From a virus, in the IMG/VR virus record IMGVR_UViG_3300045738_001838, positions 1-43,952 of that record: a DNA stretch of 43,952 nucleotides, one strand, 5' to 3'. The position numbers and the translations under genes were made by a program. Numbering within the stretch: position 1 is the stretch's first letter; every line of letters begins with the position of its first letter. Below are positions 22,887-31,649 of the stretch, one piece after another. A model generated the notes under the pieces. That model was not told the origin of the DNA. It worked only from the letters and a program-made list of their open reading frames with translations, and ran no database searches.

Positions 22887-23900
22887 TTAAAAATCATCTT
22901 CTAGGACTCCGGAGTTTTGGTAATCCTTCACTTTTCTTTCGAAAAAGTTAGTCATTGCTCCCGTATCGACAACTTCAGATAACCATGGAAATGGATTATG
23001 GTCGCTGTCGAAACGAAAGTCAATGTCAATCCCCTCCAGCCTTCTGTTGCCTATGTATTGCATATAATCTACAAACATCTCAGCATTTAGGCCAAGGATT
23101 CCGCGAGGAAGAACGTCGTGAGCGTATTGTACCTCAAGCTCTACCGCCTTTTTAATGTGCTCAACTGTTTCTGCCTCGAATTTCTTTGTCCACACCGATG
23201 GGTATTGTTTTTTAATTGTATTAATTAAATATGTTCCAAATTGTATATGCAAGGTTTCGTCCCTTAATGTATATCTAATTTGGTCTGATAGCCCCGGCAA
23301 TTTGTTTTGTCTACCGAGCGCAAGCAGCATTGCAAAACCGCTAAAGAAAAATGTTCCTTCGCATACAATATAATAAGTAATTAAATTTCTTAAAAATTCT
23401 CTTTTCCCTTCTACGGTTTTTATGGAGAAGTCGGCTCTATTAACGTCTGACGTTATGTTCATTAGGAAGTCATCTTTATCCTTGATAGATGGAATATTTA
23501 AATAAGCTTCGTAAACTTCAGATACCTTAAGTCCGTATGAATCACAACAAGTAACTATTGTCCAGTTGTGCAGGGACTCTTCATAGGCTTGCCTTAGTAT
23601 GTATTGGCTACATTCTGCGTCGGTTATCCATCGGTTAACAGTAAGGAGCAGGTTGTTTCCCACTAAAGATTCTGTTCCGGCGAAAAAACCAAGGCATCTT
23701 CTTACGAGTAACTTTTCGTCATCAGAAAGTTCTCCGGATTTCCATTGTTCTATATCTGTGGACATGTTTATTTCCGCTGGCGACCAATTATTAGCCACCC
23801 CTTTGAGAAATAAATCCCACGCAAATTTGTGCTTATGGGGTAAAATTTGATTTACCCCAGCAATCTCTTCTTCTAATAACATGCCGTCTTTCCTACTCAT
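22887..23900 (-). CDS. nrdB: Ribonucleotide reductase class I beta subunit, radical Tyr replaced by Ile
   Basis: 337 residues. Metal ligands are E77 (GTESLVG), E108 and H111 (YEESLH), E181 (VCEGTFFF), E215 and H218 (RDETLH). The intervals (31, 34, 104, 138, 141) equal those of the Chlamydia trachomatis R2 ligands, which also uses Glu at position one. The residue 38 after ligand one, Tyr in classical R2 and Phe in Chlamydia, is Ile115. The protein therefore cannot form the usual tyrosyl radical and probably uses a high-valent metal cofactor (class Ic-like). The C-terminus (NSGVLEDDF) is the alpha-subunit docking tail. Operon order is nrdA, two small ORFs, nrdB. Confidence 0.94.
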   Translation of the reverse strand: MSRKDGMLLEEEIAGVNQILPHKHKFAWDLFLKGVANNWSPAEINMSTDIEQWKSGELSDDEKLLVRRCLGFFAGTESLVGNNLLLTVNRWITDAECSQYILRQAYEESLHNWTIVTCCDSYGLKVSEVYEAYLNIPSIKDKDDFLMNITSDVNRADFSIKTVEGKREFLRNLITYYIVCEGTFFFSGFAMLLALGRQNKLPGLSDQIRYTLRDETLHIQFGTYLINTIKKQYPSVWTKKFEAETVEHIKKAVELEVQYAHDVLPRGILGLNAEMFVDYMQYIGNRRLEGIDIDFRFDSDHNPFPWLSEVVDTGAMTNFFERKVKDYQNSGVLEDDF

Positions 23901-24153
23901 CTTTTTCTGTGCCGTCTGGGCTCGTGGGTGGTGGGGGTGTTTCTCCGTCTTTTTGCTGAGATTGTATAGCTTTCAAGGTATGATCGGCCCATACTACGTT
24001 ATGCATGCATAGCGAGCTCAGAGCTTCTTCGCTTTCTAGAGCTATAGTCCCAGCAAGAACATACATTATAGACGCTGCGTCCTCCATGCCTTTTTCTTTA
24101 TTAAGGGCGTTGGCAAGATTTTCTATTAGCTTTAATGTTTTTTTCCTTGTCAT
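23893..24153 (-). CDS. Small hypothetical protein between nrdA and nrdB
   Basis: 86 residues, helical N-terminal part (LKLIENLANALNKEKG...) and a Pro/Asp tail. No family recognised. It overlaps nrdB by 8 nt and the preceding ORF by 1 nt, so it is translated with the ribonucleotide reductase genes. A regulatory or unrelated role cannot be told apart. Confidence 0.6.
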   Translation of the reverse strand: MTRKKTLKLIENLANALNKEKGMEDAASIMYVLAGTIALESEEALSSLCMHNVVWADHTLKAIQSQQKDGETPPPPTSPDGTEKDE

Positions 24154-24359
24154 CAGTTATTCTTTCTGATCTTGTTTATTTTTTGCTTGAGCTCAATCCA
24201 TTCGACGCCAGCCTTGGCCCAGTCTTGACAGTATCTGGCGAAATCACTCGTTACCCCTGCGTGTTTTGACTCTAGGTATACATATAAAACTATGGCAAGA
24301 TCGCTGCGCTCTTCTCGTCCAGCTTTTCTGGCTAATGTTTCTATTTGTTTGTCGGTCAT
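24153..24359 (-). CDS. Small hypothetical protein between nrdA and nrdB
   Basis: 68 residues, helical and charged (MTDKQIETLARKAGREERSD...; KQKINKIRKNN at the end). No family recognised. Coupled by a 4-nt overlap to nrdA and a 1-nt overlap to the next ORF. Confidence 0.6.
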   Translation of the reverse strand: MTDKQIETLARKAGREERSDLAIVLYVYLESKHAGVTSDFARYCQDWAKAGVEWIELKQKINKIRKNN

Positions 24360-26824
24360 TGGCAGCTTTCACATGTTCCGTCTACGTTACAAGACTGCAC
24401 AGCAGGATCAAGAGCATCAGTATTATCTGAATCACTATGATTGTCGTTACTACTAGACGTAGCTTTTTCAATTTTGCTTGCCGCACGGTTCCTTAAATAA
24501 TATGTACTCTTTAGCCCCAGCCTCTTCGCGTGAAAATAAAGGTCATTTAAGTATTTTAACGAAGTTTTATTATTAAACAAGTTTAAACTTTGCCCCATGT
24601 CTATCCATTTTTGTCTTGCTGCGCCACATTCAAGTAATTTGAACTGATCGTGGTCAAACGCGGTGCAATATCGCTCTCTTAAGTCTTCTGGTATGTCGCC
24701 ATTTAGACGCATCAGGTCACCGTCTACAGCCTTTACTGCGTCTATCATGGCTTGGTTCCATATGTTTCTTTCGCGACATTCTTTAATAAACCATTCGTTA
24801 ACTATCGTAAGATTACCACTTTTATTCTCATAAACAAACAAAACCGAGAACTCTGGCTCTATACATGGGGAGCATCCTTGTATGTAAGAAATGGTTGCCG
24901 TGGGAGCGATCGCCATGGTGTTGCTGTTCCGCATTCCGTGTTCTCTGATGTGAGAGCGAACTTCTTTCCAGTCTAGTTCTGGGCAATACTTTTTCCCTCT
25001 ATGGAGGATGGGTTTGTACTCCCCCATATATTCCATTAGGTTTTTGTAGGTGTCTACTGGTAGCGTATTTTGATCCCAGAGTGATCCTTCGTACGTGGAG
25101 TATTTGCCTTTTTCTTTTGCTAGCTTACTAGAATTTAAGATGCAATGATAAGAAATGAATTCATAAAGCTCATCGGAGAACTTAATAGCATCATCTGAAG
25201 AAAAATTTACTTTGTAAGAATGAAATACGTCTGCCCAGCCCATGCTACCGGCACCAACTGGTCGATGGGCGCTGTTGGATTTCTCAGCTTCTGCGGTGGG
25301 GTAAAAATTTAAATCAATAACATTGTCTAGCATACGCATCTGAATTGCTATTGTCTTCGATAGCTTTTTGAAGTCTAGTTTACCGTTTTGTTTTAAGTGC
25401 TCCTTTAGGTTTATAGAACTTAAGTTGCATACGGCTGTCTCGCCGACCTCAGTCTTAACCCCCTTCTTGTATTGAGAGGGTTTAGTGTGCAAGAAGATTT
25501 CGGTGCAAAGGTTGGAGCTGTGAATAACGCCCTTGTGAGAATTGGAGTAGCGCATGTTGGCGCTATCCTTAAAAGTCATCCAAGCGTGACCCGTCTCAAA
25601 TAGAGATCTTAACATCTTTTTCCATAGATCTTTGGCGTTAATCTTACGGTGGTTGGTTAGCTCTCCCTCGTCTGCTAACTTACAATATTTTTTATATCGT
25701 TTATCAAAATCATTCCCATAAGTTTCGTGCAGGTCCCTAGTATCTGATGGAGAAAAAAGATACCAGTCTTTGTTTTTTTCCACATACTCAAAAAATAAAT
25801 TAGGCAGCCAGTTAGCTGTATTCATGTCGTGGCACCTACGACGTTCTTCCCCCGTGTTCTTTTTTAGATCAAGAAAATCTTCAATGTCTAAATGCCAAGG
25901 CTCAAGATAAGCGCAGCCAGCGCCGGGGCGTTTGCCCCCTTGGTTAACCGCTACAAGAAGATCGTTATAAATTTTAAGCCAAGGAACGAGGCCGCTAGAG
26001 GTTCCGTTGGTTCCTTTTATGTGAGAGCCAGACGATCTAAAATTAGTAACATCAAACCCTAACCCGCCAGCATATTTAGATTTTCTAGCTTCTTGCCATA
26101 GCCCTTCAAAAATTCCGTCGATACTATCGTCAAAAGTATTAAGGTAACAAGAACTAAGCTGGCTATGGGTCGTGCCACTATTAAAGAGGGTAGGGGTAGA
26201 AGGGCATAGCAAAAATTTAGAAATTGTTTCATAGAATTCTATGGCTTTTTGTTCTTTATGTTTTTCGTTAAGAGCTAACCCCATCGCAACCCTCATCCAA
26301 AAAGACTGTGGGGCCTCTAGTCTTCTGCCATTAACATGAAGAAGGTACCTGTCGTGGAGAGTCTGTAGCCCGAGGTACTTAAACTTAAAGTCTCTACATA
26401 GTTTAAGGTGCTCAGAGAGCTTTTTTAAATCAAAATCTAAAAGTTTTTCAGACAATATGTCTTCTTTTACTAGGAGCTTGATGTTCTTAACGAACGATAG
26501 GCGATACTGATGTTCGAAAGCTTCTTTGTCTACGCTGCTGCCGAATACCTCTTTGTGAATATTAAAAAGTAAAAGCTTAGATGCAACAAAATTATAATTA
26601 GGCTCCTTCTCGATTTTTTGACGAGCAGAAAGGATCAGCGCTTTGTCAATTTCTTTTGTGGCAATTTTATCGTAAAGCTGTACGTGCGCGTCAAGAACGA
26701 CTTCACTAGCTGAAACATTTTCTAAATTTTCACACGCTCTTTCGGCGCATAGATTGATTTTGTTAATGTCCAGCTCTTGGAGGCGCCCGTTTCTTTTTTT
26801 AACATAAATTGCCGGATTACTCAT
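24356..26824 (-). CDS. nrdA: Ribonucleotide reductase class I alpha subunit
   Basis: 822 residues. An N-terminal ATP-cone (VKKRNGRLQELDINKI) for allosteric activity control precedes the ten-stranded barrel. Visible motifs are PSTPTLFNSGTTHSQLSSCY with the active-site Cys, GTNGTSSGLVPWLKIYND, NLCTEIFL (active-site Asn-x-Cys-x-Glu), AVCNLSSINL, and a C-terminal redox pair in CNVDGTCESCQ. It reduces ribonucleoside diphosphates to deoxy forms for phage DNA synthesis. Length (about 760-850 in the family) is complete. No SD is evident. Confidence 0.96.
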   Translation of the reverse strand: MSNPAIYVKKRNGRLQELDINKINLCAERACENLENVSASEVVLDAHVQLYDKIATKEIDKALILSARQKIEKEPNYNFVASKLLLFNIHKEVFGSSVDKEAFEHQYRLSFVKNIKLLVKEDILSEKLLDFDLKKLSEHLKLCRDFKFKYLGLQTLHDRYLLHVNGRRLEAPQSFWMRVAMGLALNEKHKEQKAIEFYETISKFLLCPSTPTLFNSGTTHSQLSSCYLNTFDDSIDGIFEGLWQEARKSKYAGGLGFDVTNFRSSGSHIKGTNGTSSGLVPWLKIYNDLLVAVNQGGKRPGAGCAYLEPWHLDIEDFLDLKKNTGEERRRCHDMNTANWLPNLFFEYVEKNKDWYLFSPSDTRDLHETYGNDFDKRYKKYCKLADEGELTNHRKINAKDLWKKMLRSLFETGHAWMTFKDSANMRYSNSHKGVIHSSNLCTEIFLHTKPSQYKKGVKTEVGETAVCNLSSINLKEHLKQNGKLDFKKLSKTIAIQMRMLDNVIDLNFYPTAEAEKSNSAHRPVGAGSMGWADVFHSYKVNFSSDDAIKFSDELYEFISYHCILNSSKLAKEKGKYSTYEGSLWDQNTLPVDTYKNLMEYMGEYKPILHRGKKYCPELDWKEVRSHIREHGMRNSNTMAIAPTATISYIQGCSPCIEPEFSVLFVYENKSGNLTIVNEWFIKECRERNIWNQAMIDAVKAVDGDLMRLNGDIPEDLRERYCTAFDHDQFKLLECGAARQKWIDMGQSLNLFNNKTSLKYLNDLYFHAKRLGLKSTYYLRNRAASKIEKATSSSNDNHSDSDNTDALDPAVQSCNVDGTCESCQ

Positions 26825-26887
26825 CGAGGGGTAGTTTTTCTTGTATGTATAATCATACAGATTTTTTTTAAAAATGAAAGGACAAAG

Positions 26888-28189
26888 TTAAATTTGCCTA
26901 CCGTTTGGCGGGACATCTTTAGGGTCGTCAGAAAGTTTAACTAAGTGGGCCCTTGTGTACGCTATCTTATGAAATTCATGATACTGATCTGGGTGGTGGT
27001 CTAGCACTCTGTTTAGCTGAAACTTAACAGGAGATCCAATAAAGTGGGAGTGAGAACGGCTAGTGTAGTACCAAAAGCTGTTACTGTTCCAAAAGCTTAC
27101 ATGGGTAGGGTCTTGAAACGCCCCTCTTCCGTCAGTGCTTGGGACGTCGATTAATGCCCACCCGTTTGGAGCTAGGCATCTGTAAATTTCTTTCATTGTG
27201 TTGATTGGATCTTTCATGTGTTCTACCGCGTCCTGCGCACGGAACACCCCAACAGATCCATCTTCAAAGGGCCAGTTAGGGTCATCTAGATCAAACACTA
27301 TGTCCTCGTCGTTCAGTTTTCTTTTGTCTATCCCCGTGAAACCTTCTGGCTTATTGTTGGCGCTACATAGATCTATTTTTTTTAGACTGTTTAGGTCTGA
27401 CCATTTACAGGCCATCTCTTGAATGTATTGATCGTGTAGTGTCTGTGTGACTTCTTGAATTTTTTTATTTTTTTCTCCATAGGCCGTGTTATCTTCGTGA
27501 AGGTAATATTTGTATAAGGGTTTATCTATTCTTTTGCAAAATCCGTTTATGTACGTTCTGCATAGAAGATCGTGATCATCGCAAATATCCATAGCTACGT
27601 CATGCCCTCCTATGGAGCGGTAAAACTCAGCCTTCCAAGCTCTAACATGATTGGGGGCATACCAGATGTAAGAAAAAGATTGCGGAGAGGGCTCAAACGT
27701 TGGTTGATACTTTACTTTTTTTTGTTCTCCGTTGGATGTAACTTCCGCCTCTGCGATCGTCCACCCCCAATGAGGGCTAAATGGTGTTTCGTAATGCTCT
27801 TCCCCGTCTTTCACCCTTACGGTAAACGCATCGGAATAAACAAAGTCTAGTAGAGCATTCGCAGAAAACGTGTCGTGAAGCTCATCCAAGCAGTTGGGTT
27901 CTAGCTCGTCATCATGGTCAAGCTCGACCAGTATTTCACCTACAGCACTGTTGCAGCATTCATTTTTGAGGTACCCAATATTCGTATTGTTTACTTGAAA
28001 AAAGTCTACGAAGCGATAGTTGATACCTGTCTTTTTGATTTTTTGTTCTAGGGAATCTTTTTGCGTAAGGGCCTGCCCGTTTAAAAGCAAGACCCACTCA
28101 AAGTCTTTGAATGATTGAGCCTTAAGGCTTTGGAGGGGGCGGTCTATGTGCCGTAAGTCATGTGAGGGTGTAAATATGGAGAATCTCAT
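26888..28189 (-). CDS. GT2 glycosyltransferase fused to a methyltransferase-like domain
   Basis: 433 residues. The N-terminal half is a GT-A/GT2 domain: FSIFTPSHDL, then VELDHDDELEP with the donor/metal-binding Asp residues at 91-94. From about residue 270 (KKIDLCSANNKPEGFTGID) follows a class I methyltransferase fold with AVEHMKDPINTMKEIYRCLAPNGWALIDVPS. The glycine motif of the methyltransferase is degenerate (LCSANNK). A single chain would add and then modify a sugar. It overlaps the FmdB-like gene by 4 nt. Target glycan unknown. Confidence 0.85.
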   Translation of the reverse strand: MRFSIFTPSHDLRHIDRPLQSLKAQSFKDFEWVLLLNGQALTQKDSLEQKIKKTGINYRFVDFFQVNNTNIGYLKNECCNSAVGEILVELDHDDELEPNCLDELHDTFSANALLDFVYSDAFTVRVKDGEEHYETPFSPHWGWTIAEAEVTSNGEQKKVKYQPTFEPSPQSFSYIWYAPNHVRAWKAEFYRSIGGHDVAMDICDDHDLLCRTYINGFCKRIDKPLYKYYLHEDNTAYGEKNKKIQEVTQTLHDQYIQEMACKWSDLNSLKKIDLCSANNKPEGFTGIDKRKLNDEDIVFDLDDPNWPFEDGSVGVFRAQDAVEHMKDPINTMKEIYRCLAPNGWALIDVPSTDGRGAFQDPTHVSFWNSNSFWYYTSRSHSHFIGSPVKFQLNRVLDHHPDQYHEFHKIAYTRAHLVKLSDDPKDVPPNGRQI

Positions 28190-28530
28190 TTGCTTTTATT
28201 GGGGTGAGGTTTGCCTGTTTTCTTTTCGTACTTTGTTACTGCCTTTTCTTTTACGGGGTCTTTCCCATGGGTCTTTTCTCTCTTAGAGTGAAGCTCTTTG
28301 GAGAGGTCCATCATGTCTCCCACGTTCATGCCCTGTTTGGCTGTTGCTCTCATAAAGTCTTCCTTGGAGTCGGGGTTTATGTTGGTTGAGTCTACTGAGG
28401 CGCATGGCACGTGAAAGACTCTTTTCCATTCAACGCCTTGGTTGTCTATGAAAATATGTTTATCCTTCATGCTTTGGATAACCTCTATGGTTTTTCCTGT
28501 GTCGGGGTTGATGTATTCGTAAATAGGCAT
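28186..28530 (-). CDS. FmdB-like small protein without zinc-binding cysteines
   Basis: 114 residues starting MPIYEYINPDTGKTIEVIQSMKD, which matches the MPIYEYxCxxCGxxFEVxQSM start of the FmdB zinc-ribbon family, but both Cys of the first knuckle are lost (NPDTG). The C-terminus is Lys-rich and disordered. FmdB-like proteins are common in large phages, function unknown. The neighbouring genes overlap by 1-4 nt. Assignment by N-terminal resemblance only. Confidence 0.65.
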   Translation of the reverse strand: MPIYEYINPDTGKTIEVIQSMKDKHIFIDNQGVEWKRVFHVPCASVDSTNINPDSKEDFMRATAKQGMNVGDMMDLSKELHSKREKTHGKDPVKEKAVTKYEKKTGKPHPNKSK

Positions 28531-29612
28531 TACATTTTTTCAAGTTCTTCTAAGAGCTTATCTGTTGTTTTTTTATAAGTAAAGTTCTTTTGTAGCACGA
28601 TGCCCTCTTCATTAACTTGAGATATTTCATGTCTTTTGATTGCCTTTTCGCACCCATCTATGAAGTCATCTTCGTTCCAGTCGAAGAAAGTTCCTTGATT
28701 AAAATAGTCTCCTTTATTAAAAAACATTCCATCGTGCGACTCAATCTCGCCACTGGGTTCGACTAAAACACTGTTAATTTCATTCGCCCATTCTTTATAT
28801 CCGTGAGCATTTAAAATAACCGCATGTTTACCAAGCGCCACAGATTGAAACTCTGGTAGGCCCCAGCCCTCACCGCCCGACATTCCGATTACGATATTGG
28901 AAGAGTTCAGGAAGTCGTTGTAATTTTTGTTCTTTGGTATGTGGGACAAGAACTGTATGTTAAAGAAGTCGCTGTCTTCTAGGCACGATTTAAAAAATTC
29001 TTTATTTTCTTCTGGGGAAAAGAAATTATTATGCAAGGCGCATTGAAGGTAGTATTTACTGTTGTTGCCGTATTTTTTAAGCCACGCTTGGATTACTTTT
29101 TTGTGATGCTTTCTTCTTTCGAACTTTCCGCACAGGTTGAAGGTGATTCTGTCGTCGTCGAAATATTTTTTATTAATTATTGTGAAATTGTTTGAATCGA
29201 ACCCAAGAGGAATCACCCCTACTTCAACATTGTGAGACTTAAATATTTCGGCGGTATAGTTATTAGAGACAAAAACCTTATTGTTCTTTGCTATGTTAAT
29301 CTCTTGAGCTGTTGGAGCGCTGGTTTCGTGAAAAGTGAAAAGCGCCTGTTTCTCGCTAAACGACTGAAGTGATCCGCTCAGGTGCCAAATTTTGAGACAA
29401 GGATTTTTTCTGCTGTGAGAAAAAGCTTTTTCTACACAACCTTTAATCCAAGTCTCAAATTCGTCAGACTTATCTTGAGAGTCCAAGGAAGCAGAACCCC
29501 CTACCGGAAATAGGGAAGGTTCTGCCCCCTCTTTATAGAGCTCTCTTAATATAGCCGTACTGACTTGCCCGAAAGAAGTTGAGTTAATCGGGACATTAAC
29601 GGCGAATTCCAT
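28530..29612 (-). CDS. Glycosyltransferase, GT4 family
   Basis: 360 residues, GT-B fold. FNLCGKFERRKHHKKVIQAW marks the hinge into the donor-binding domain and MSGGEGWGLPEFQSVALGK is the GT4 nucleotide-sugar motif (E-x7-E). The first domain is short. Likely transfers a sugar in a surface or DNA glycan pathway with the neighbouring GT2-methyltransferase. Substrate unknown. Confidence 0.88.
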   Translation of the reverse strand: MEFAVNVPINSTSFGQVSTAILRELYKEGAEPSLFPVGGSASLDSQDKSDEFETWIKGCVEKAFSHSRKNPCLKIWHLSGSLQSFSEKQALFTFHETSAPTAQEINIAKNNKVFVSNNYTAEIFKSHNVEVGVIPLGFDSNNFTIINKKYFDDDRITFNLCGKFERRKHHKKVIQAWLKKYGNNSKYYLQCALHNNFFSPEENKEFFKSCLEDSDFFNIQFLSHIPKNKNYNDFLNSSNIVIGMSGGEGWGLPEFQSVALGKHAVILNAHGYKEWANEINSVLVEPSGEIESHDGMFFNKGDYFNQGTFFDWNEDDFIDGCEKAIKRHEISQVNEEGIVLQKNFTYKKTTDKLLEELEKM

Positions 29613-29615
29613 GTG

Positions 29616-29912
29616 TTAAAGAACTTCTTCAGTCACTTGGTCTTCAAGCGGTTGGTCTTCAAGCGGTTGGTCTTCCTTCTTGTTCTCGTCAGTGGGGGTG
29701 GCGACGGTGTAGATTCGGAAATCTGGGTGATTGTCCTTTTCTTTGTAGTTATTTTTAAAGATCACGACCTTTAGGAGCTCGTCGCCCCCCATTCCGTCGT
29801 CTACTTTAATGTGTCCAGAGAAATATTTTTGCGTTGAGCTTTCTTTTTTCCACAACGCGCCAACCTCTCTCTTTTTCCAATCTGCATTTGTTTTTGTATT
29901 TGTATCACTCAT
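29616..29912 (-). CDS. DUF736-like small protein with repetitive acidic tail
   Basis: 98 residues. REVGALWKKESSTQKYFSG and VVIFKNNYKEKDNHPDFRIY match the short strand-rich DUF736-type pattern (IGALWKR...VFKN...NHPDWRIY) seen in phages and plasmids; function unknown. The end is a tandem PLEDQ repeat encoded by 15-bp units. The gene has its own promoter (29922-29949), 9 nt from the ATG. Confidence 0.65.
   Translation of the reverse strand: MSDTNTKTNADWKKREVGALWKKESSTQKYFSGHIKVDDGMGGDELLKVVIFKNNYKEKDNHPDFRIYTVATPTDENKKEDQPLEDQPLEDQVTEEVL
29641..29675 (-). repeat. 15-bp tandem repeat inside the DUF736-like gene
   Basis: TCTTCAAGCGGTTGG is present twice in tandem (29641-29655, 29656-29670) with a partial third copy, encoding repeats of LEDQP on the minus strand. 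The number of units could vary by slippage. Confidence 0.8.
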
Positions 29913-29921
29913 ATTAAGACG

Positions 29922-29949
29922 ACTTTAACACGTTTTTTTAAGTTGTCAA
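29922..29949 (-). promoter_or_regulatory. Sigma70-like promoter, near-leaderless
   Basis: Minus strand TTGACA (29949-29944), 16-bp spacer, TAAAGT (29927-29922). The ATG at 29912 is 9 nt further, too close for an SD. It overlaps the last codons of the sigma-factor gene. Confidence 0.75.
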
Positions 29950-30557
29950 ACTATATCTTGAAAATTTGTTGATTTTAATTTTTTCTTCAGGATCTCTTTG
30001 CCTCTTTGATGTAGGTTGATGGCAGTTTGGGTGCTGGTTTTTATTTTTTTTGCAATAAAGCTCCACGTGGGCTTGCCTTTTTCTGAAAAATTTTCGAAAT
30101 ATCTTAGCTCAAACACCCTGTAAATACGTTTATCCTTCAGTCCTTTTAAGATGTTAAAGATGTATTCTTTATCGTTTCTATTTTTATCTTCATCGGAGAA
30201 AAGCTCCTTAGCTTGGTTGTCTGTTATTAGTTTCAGGACGTCCTCTTCTGAGGTAACGAATTTATTGTTTGAGTTAATTAAGGTTAAGCAGTAATATTTC
30301 GTGCAATTTCCCAACCAAGTAGAAAATTTGCAATTTTTATTATACTTATAAGAAAGTATCGCTTTAAAGATGACAAAGTCCTTGTTTTCTAGAACATCAC
30401 CCCTTCTGAAACCCTTTACCGAGGCAATTGGAATATAGTTTTGGCATATTTTGTAGAAAAGTTTTTCGTGTCTTTCGCTCAGGAGCCTGTAGCTCTCATT
30501 GCATCCGTTTTTTTTAATTTTCCTTATTAATGTGTTGTCTACCGGCTGTCTTTTCAT
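29946..30557 (-). CDS. Sigma70-family-like RNA polymerase sigma factor
   Basis: 203 residues. The N-terminal part (LSERHEKLFYKICQNY...YKYNKNCKFSTWLGNCTKYYCLTLIN) fits sigma region 2, with FSTWL matching the promoter-opening stretch. The C-terminal part (KRIYRVFELRYF...WSFIAKKIKTSTQTAINLHQRGKEIL) is a region 4 helix-turn-helix. It may recognise phage middle or late promoters, possibly one of the two -10 classes in this window; that link is inference. It overlaps the dNMP kinase gene by 44 nt. Confidence 0.78.
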   Translation of the reverse strand: MKRQPVDNTLIRKIKKNGCNESYRLLSERHEKLFYKICQNYIPIASVKGFRRGDVLENKDFVIFKAILSYKYNKNCKFSTWLGNCTKYYCLTLINSNNKFVTSEEDVLKLITDNQAKELFSDEDKNRNDKEYIFNILKGLKDKRIYRVFELRYFENFSEKGKPTWSFIAKKIKTSTQTAINLHQRGKEILKKKLKSTNFQDIV

Positions 30558-31149
30558 AACAAGCGAGCCATTCTACAAAGTCATTAATGTGACTTTTAAG
30601 CTCACTTATTTGACCATTCTTAATAAACTCCCATTCGATTTGAAAGTCACTTTTTTCTTTAATTATTGGATCGTTTTTAGCTTCTTCTGAGTTGGCAGGA
30701 GCTTTGAATTTCTTTACTAACATGTTTGTGTAGGTGTCAGGCTCTTCCGACCATTGAGAAACGTGAATCAAAATTCCATTAAGCTCGTTCTTTAGCCAGC
30801 TTACCTCGTCGTGTTCATATTCGTCATAGCGTATGTCAGTGATAATCTTAAACCCATTAAACTTATCTTTAATTAAATTATCGTTAAGCCTTTCAATCCA
30901 ATATCTACCTTTTGAGGCTTGGCGTTTTAACGAGCCATGAAACACGAGGAGCGGCCTTATTATTTCCTTCTCTTCTCGAGAGCAGGCTTGGGAATCTATG
31001 CCATAGTGCATTCTGCACCACTGGTTAAGTTCTGTTTTAAGCTCATTAGCTAAGGAGTATTTTCTGCATGGCGCGTACTGGGAAAGAAGATCAAAGAACG
31101 TGTCCTTTCCTGCGCCTGCAACACCTGATATGCCGATTACTGTATTCAT
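30514..31149 (-). CDS. Deoxynucleoside monophosphate kinase (T4 gp1-like)
   Basis: 211 residues. P-loop GVAGAGKDT at 9-17 and a following YSLANELKTELNQW fit phage dNMP kinases; KIITDIRYDEYEHDEVSWL contains the conserved D-x-R-Y segment. It phosphorylates dNMPs to dNDPs, feeding the pathway with the reductase and dCMP deaminase. Upstream lies the structured intergenic region 31165-31640; an AT-rich TATACA 8 nt before the ATG might be a -10. Confidence 0.82.
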   Translation of the reverse strand: MNTVIGISGVAGAGKDTFFDLLSQYAPCRKYSLANELKTELNQWCRMHYGIDSQACSREEKEIIRPLLVFHGSLKRQASKGRYWIERLNDNLIKDKFNGFKIITDIRYDEYEHDEVSWLKNELNGILIHVSQWSEEPDTYTNMLVKKFKAPANSEEAKNDPIIKEKSDFQIEWEFIKNGQISELKSHINDFVEWLACYEKTAGRQHINKEN

Positions 31150-31164
31150 AATATCACTGTATAA

Positions 31165-31640
31165 TATATAAAAATTATTTAAACTTTAAACCTAACAATC
31201 TTCGAGTATGACTGCTTATCCTTTAAATTTTTTCTCTGGGCTGAAGAAAGCCCGAAGGGCTTTCGGATAAGAACATAGCTGTCCACTGGATAATAAATGT
31301 TACTTTTAACAAAGCCGCTTCAGTCCGTCGCGTTAACCCCTTTTAGTCTCGCTTGCTGACTCGTTAAATTATGTTGTCTTTGTTTTCTGCGGTGGGACTT
31401 TTCTTTTTGACTGCTTATCCTTTTTCCTCTTGGGAGGATGAAGTTTCTAGCTTAAGTATTACTACTTACATTAGCCTCAACTGTCGCTTTTTCCCGAAAT
31501 AACAGCAGACTTATTGGGTCTAGTTGGCTAAGGTCTTTTTACGGGCCTGTGGTCTCTTATGAGTTTATGTGAGGTTAACCCTCACAAGCTATTCACCGCT
31601 AACAAAGAACTAATACGAAGAATAATGTTTTTTTTTAAAT
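31165..31640 (-). ncRNA. Candidate structured RNA, about 475 nt, non-coding gap
   Basis: No convincing ORF is seen in this long gap. On the minus strand several perfect hairpins are seen: GUGAGG-GUUAA-CCUCAC (31585-31569), UAAGUA-GUAA-UACUUA with a GNRA loop (31468-31453), and GAAAGCCC-UUC-GGGCUUUC (31264-31246). A 16-nt direct repeat TGACTGCTTATCCTTT lies at 31209-31224 and 31408-31423; the intervening GGATAAG complement (31265-31271) could pair with either copy but not both. Strand is assumed from the flanking genes. I do not recognise a known RNA family; replication-origin DNA is an alternative. Confidence 0.5.
31209..31423. repeat. 16-bp direct repeat pair with a central complement
   Basis: TGACTGCTTATCCTTT occurs at 31209-31224 and 31408-31423 (199 bp apart). 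GGATAAG at 31265-31271 is complementary to the CTTATCC of both copies. Within a non-coding region this arrangement is unlikely by chance. Confidence 0.8.
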
Positions 31641-31649
31641 TTGCAAGAT

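Noticed and set aside
31165-31640. RNase P RNA or group I intron
   Set aside because: GAGGAAAGTCC and ACAGAAnnnGGCTTA motifs, and the group I P7/P3 core, could not be matched on either strand.
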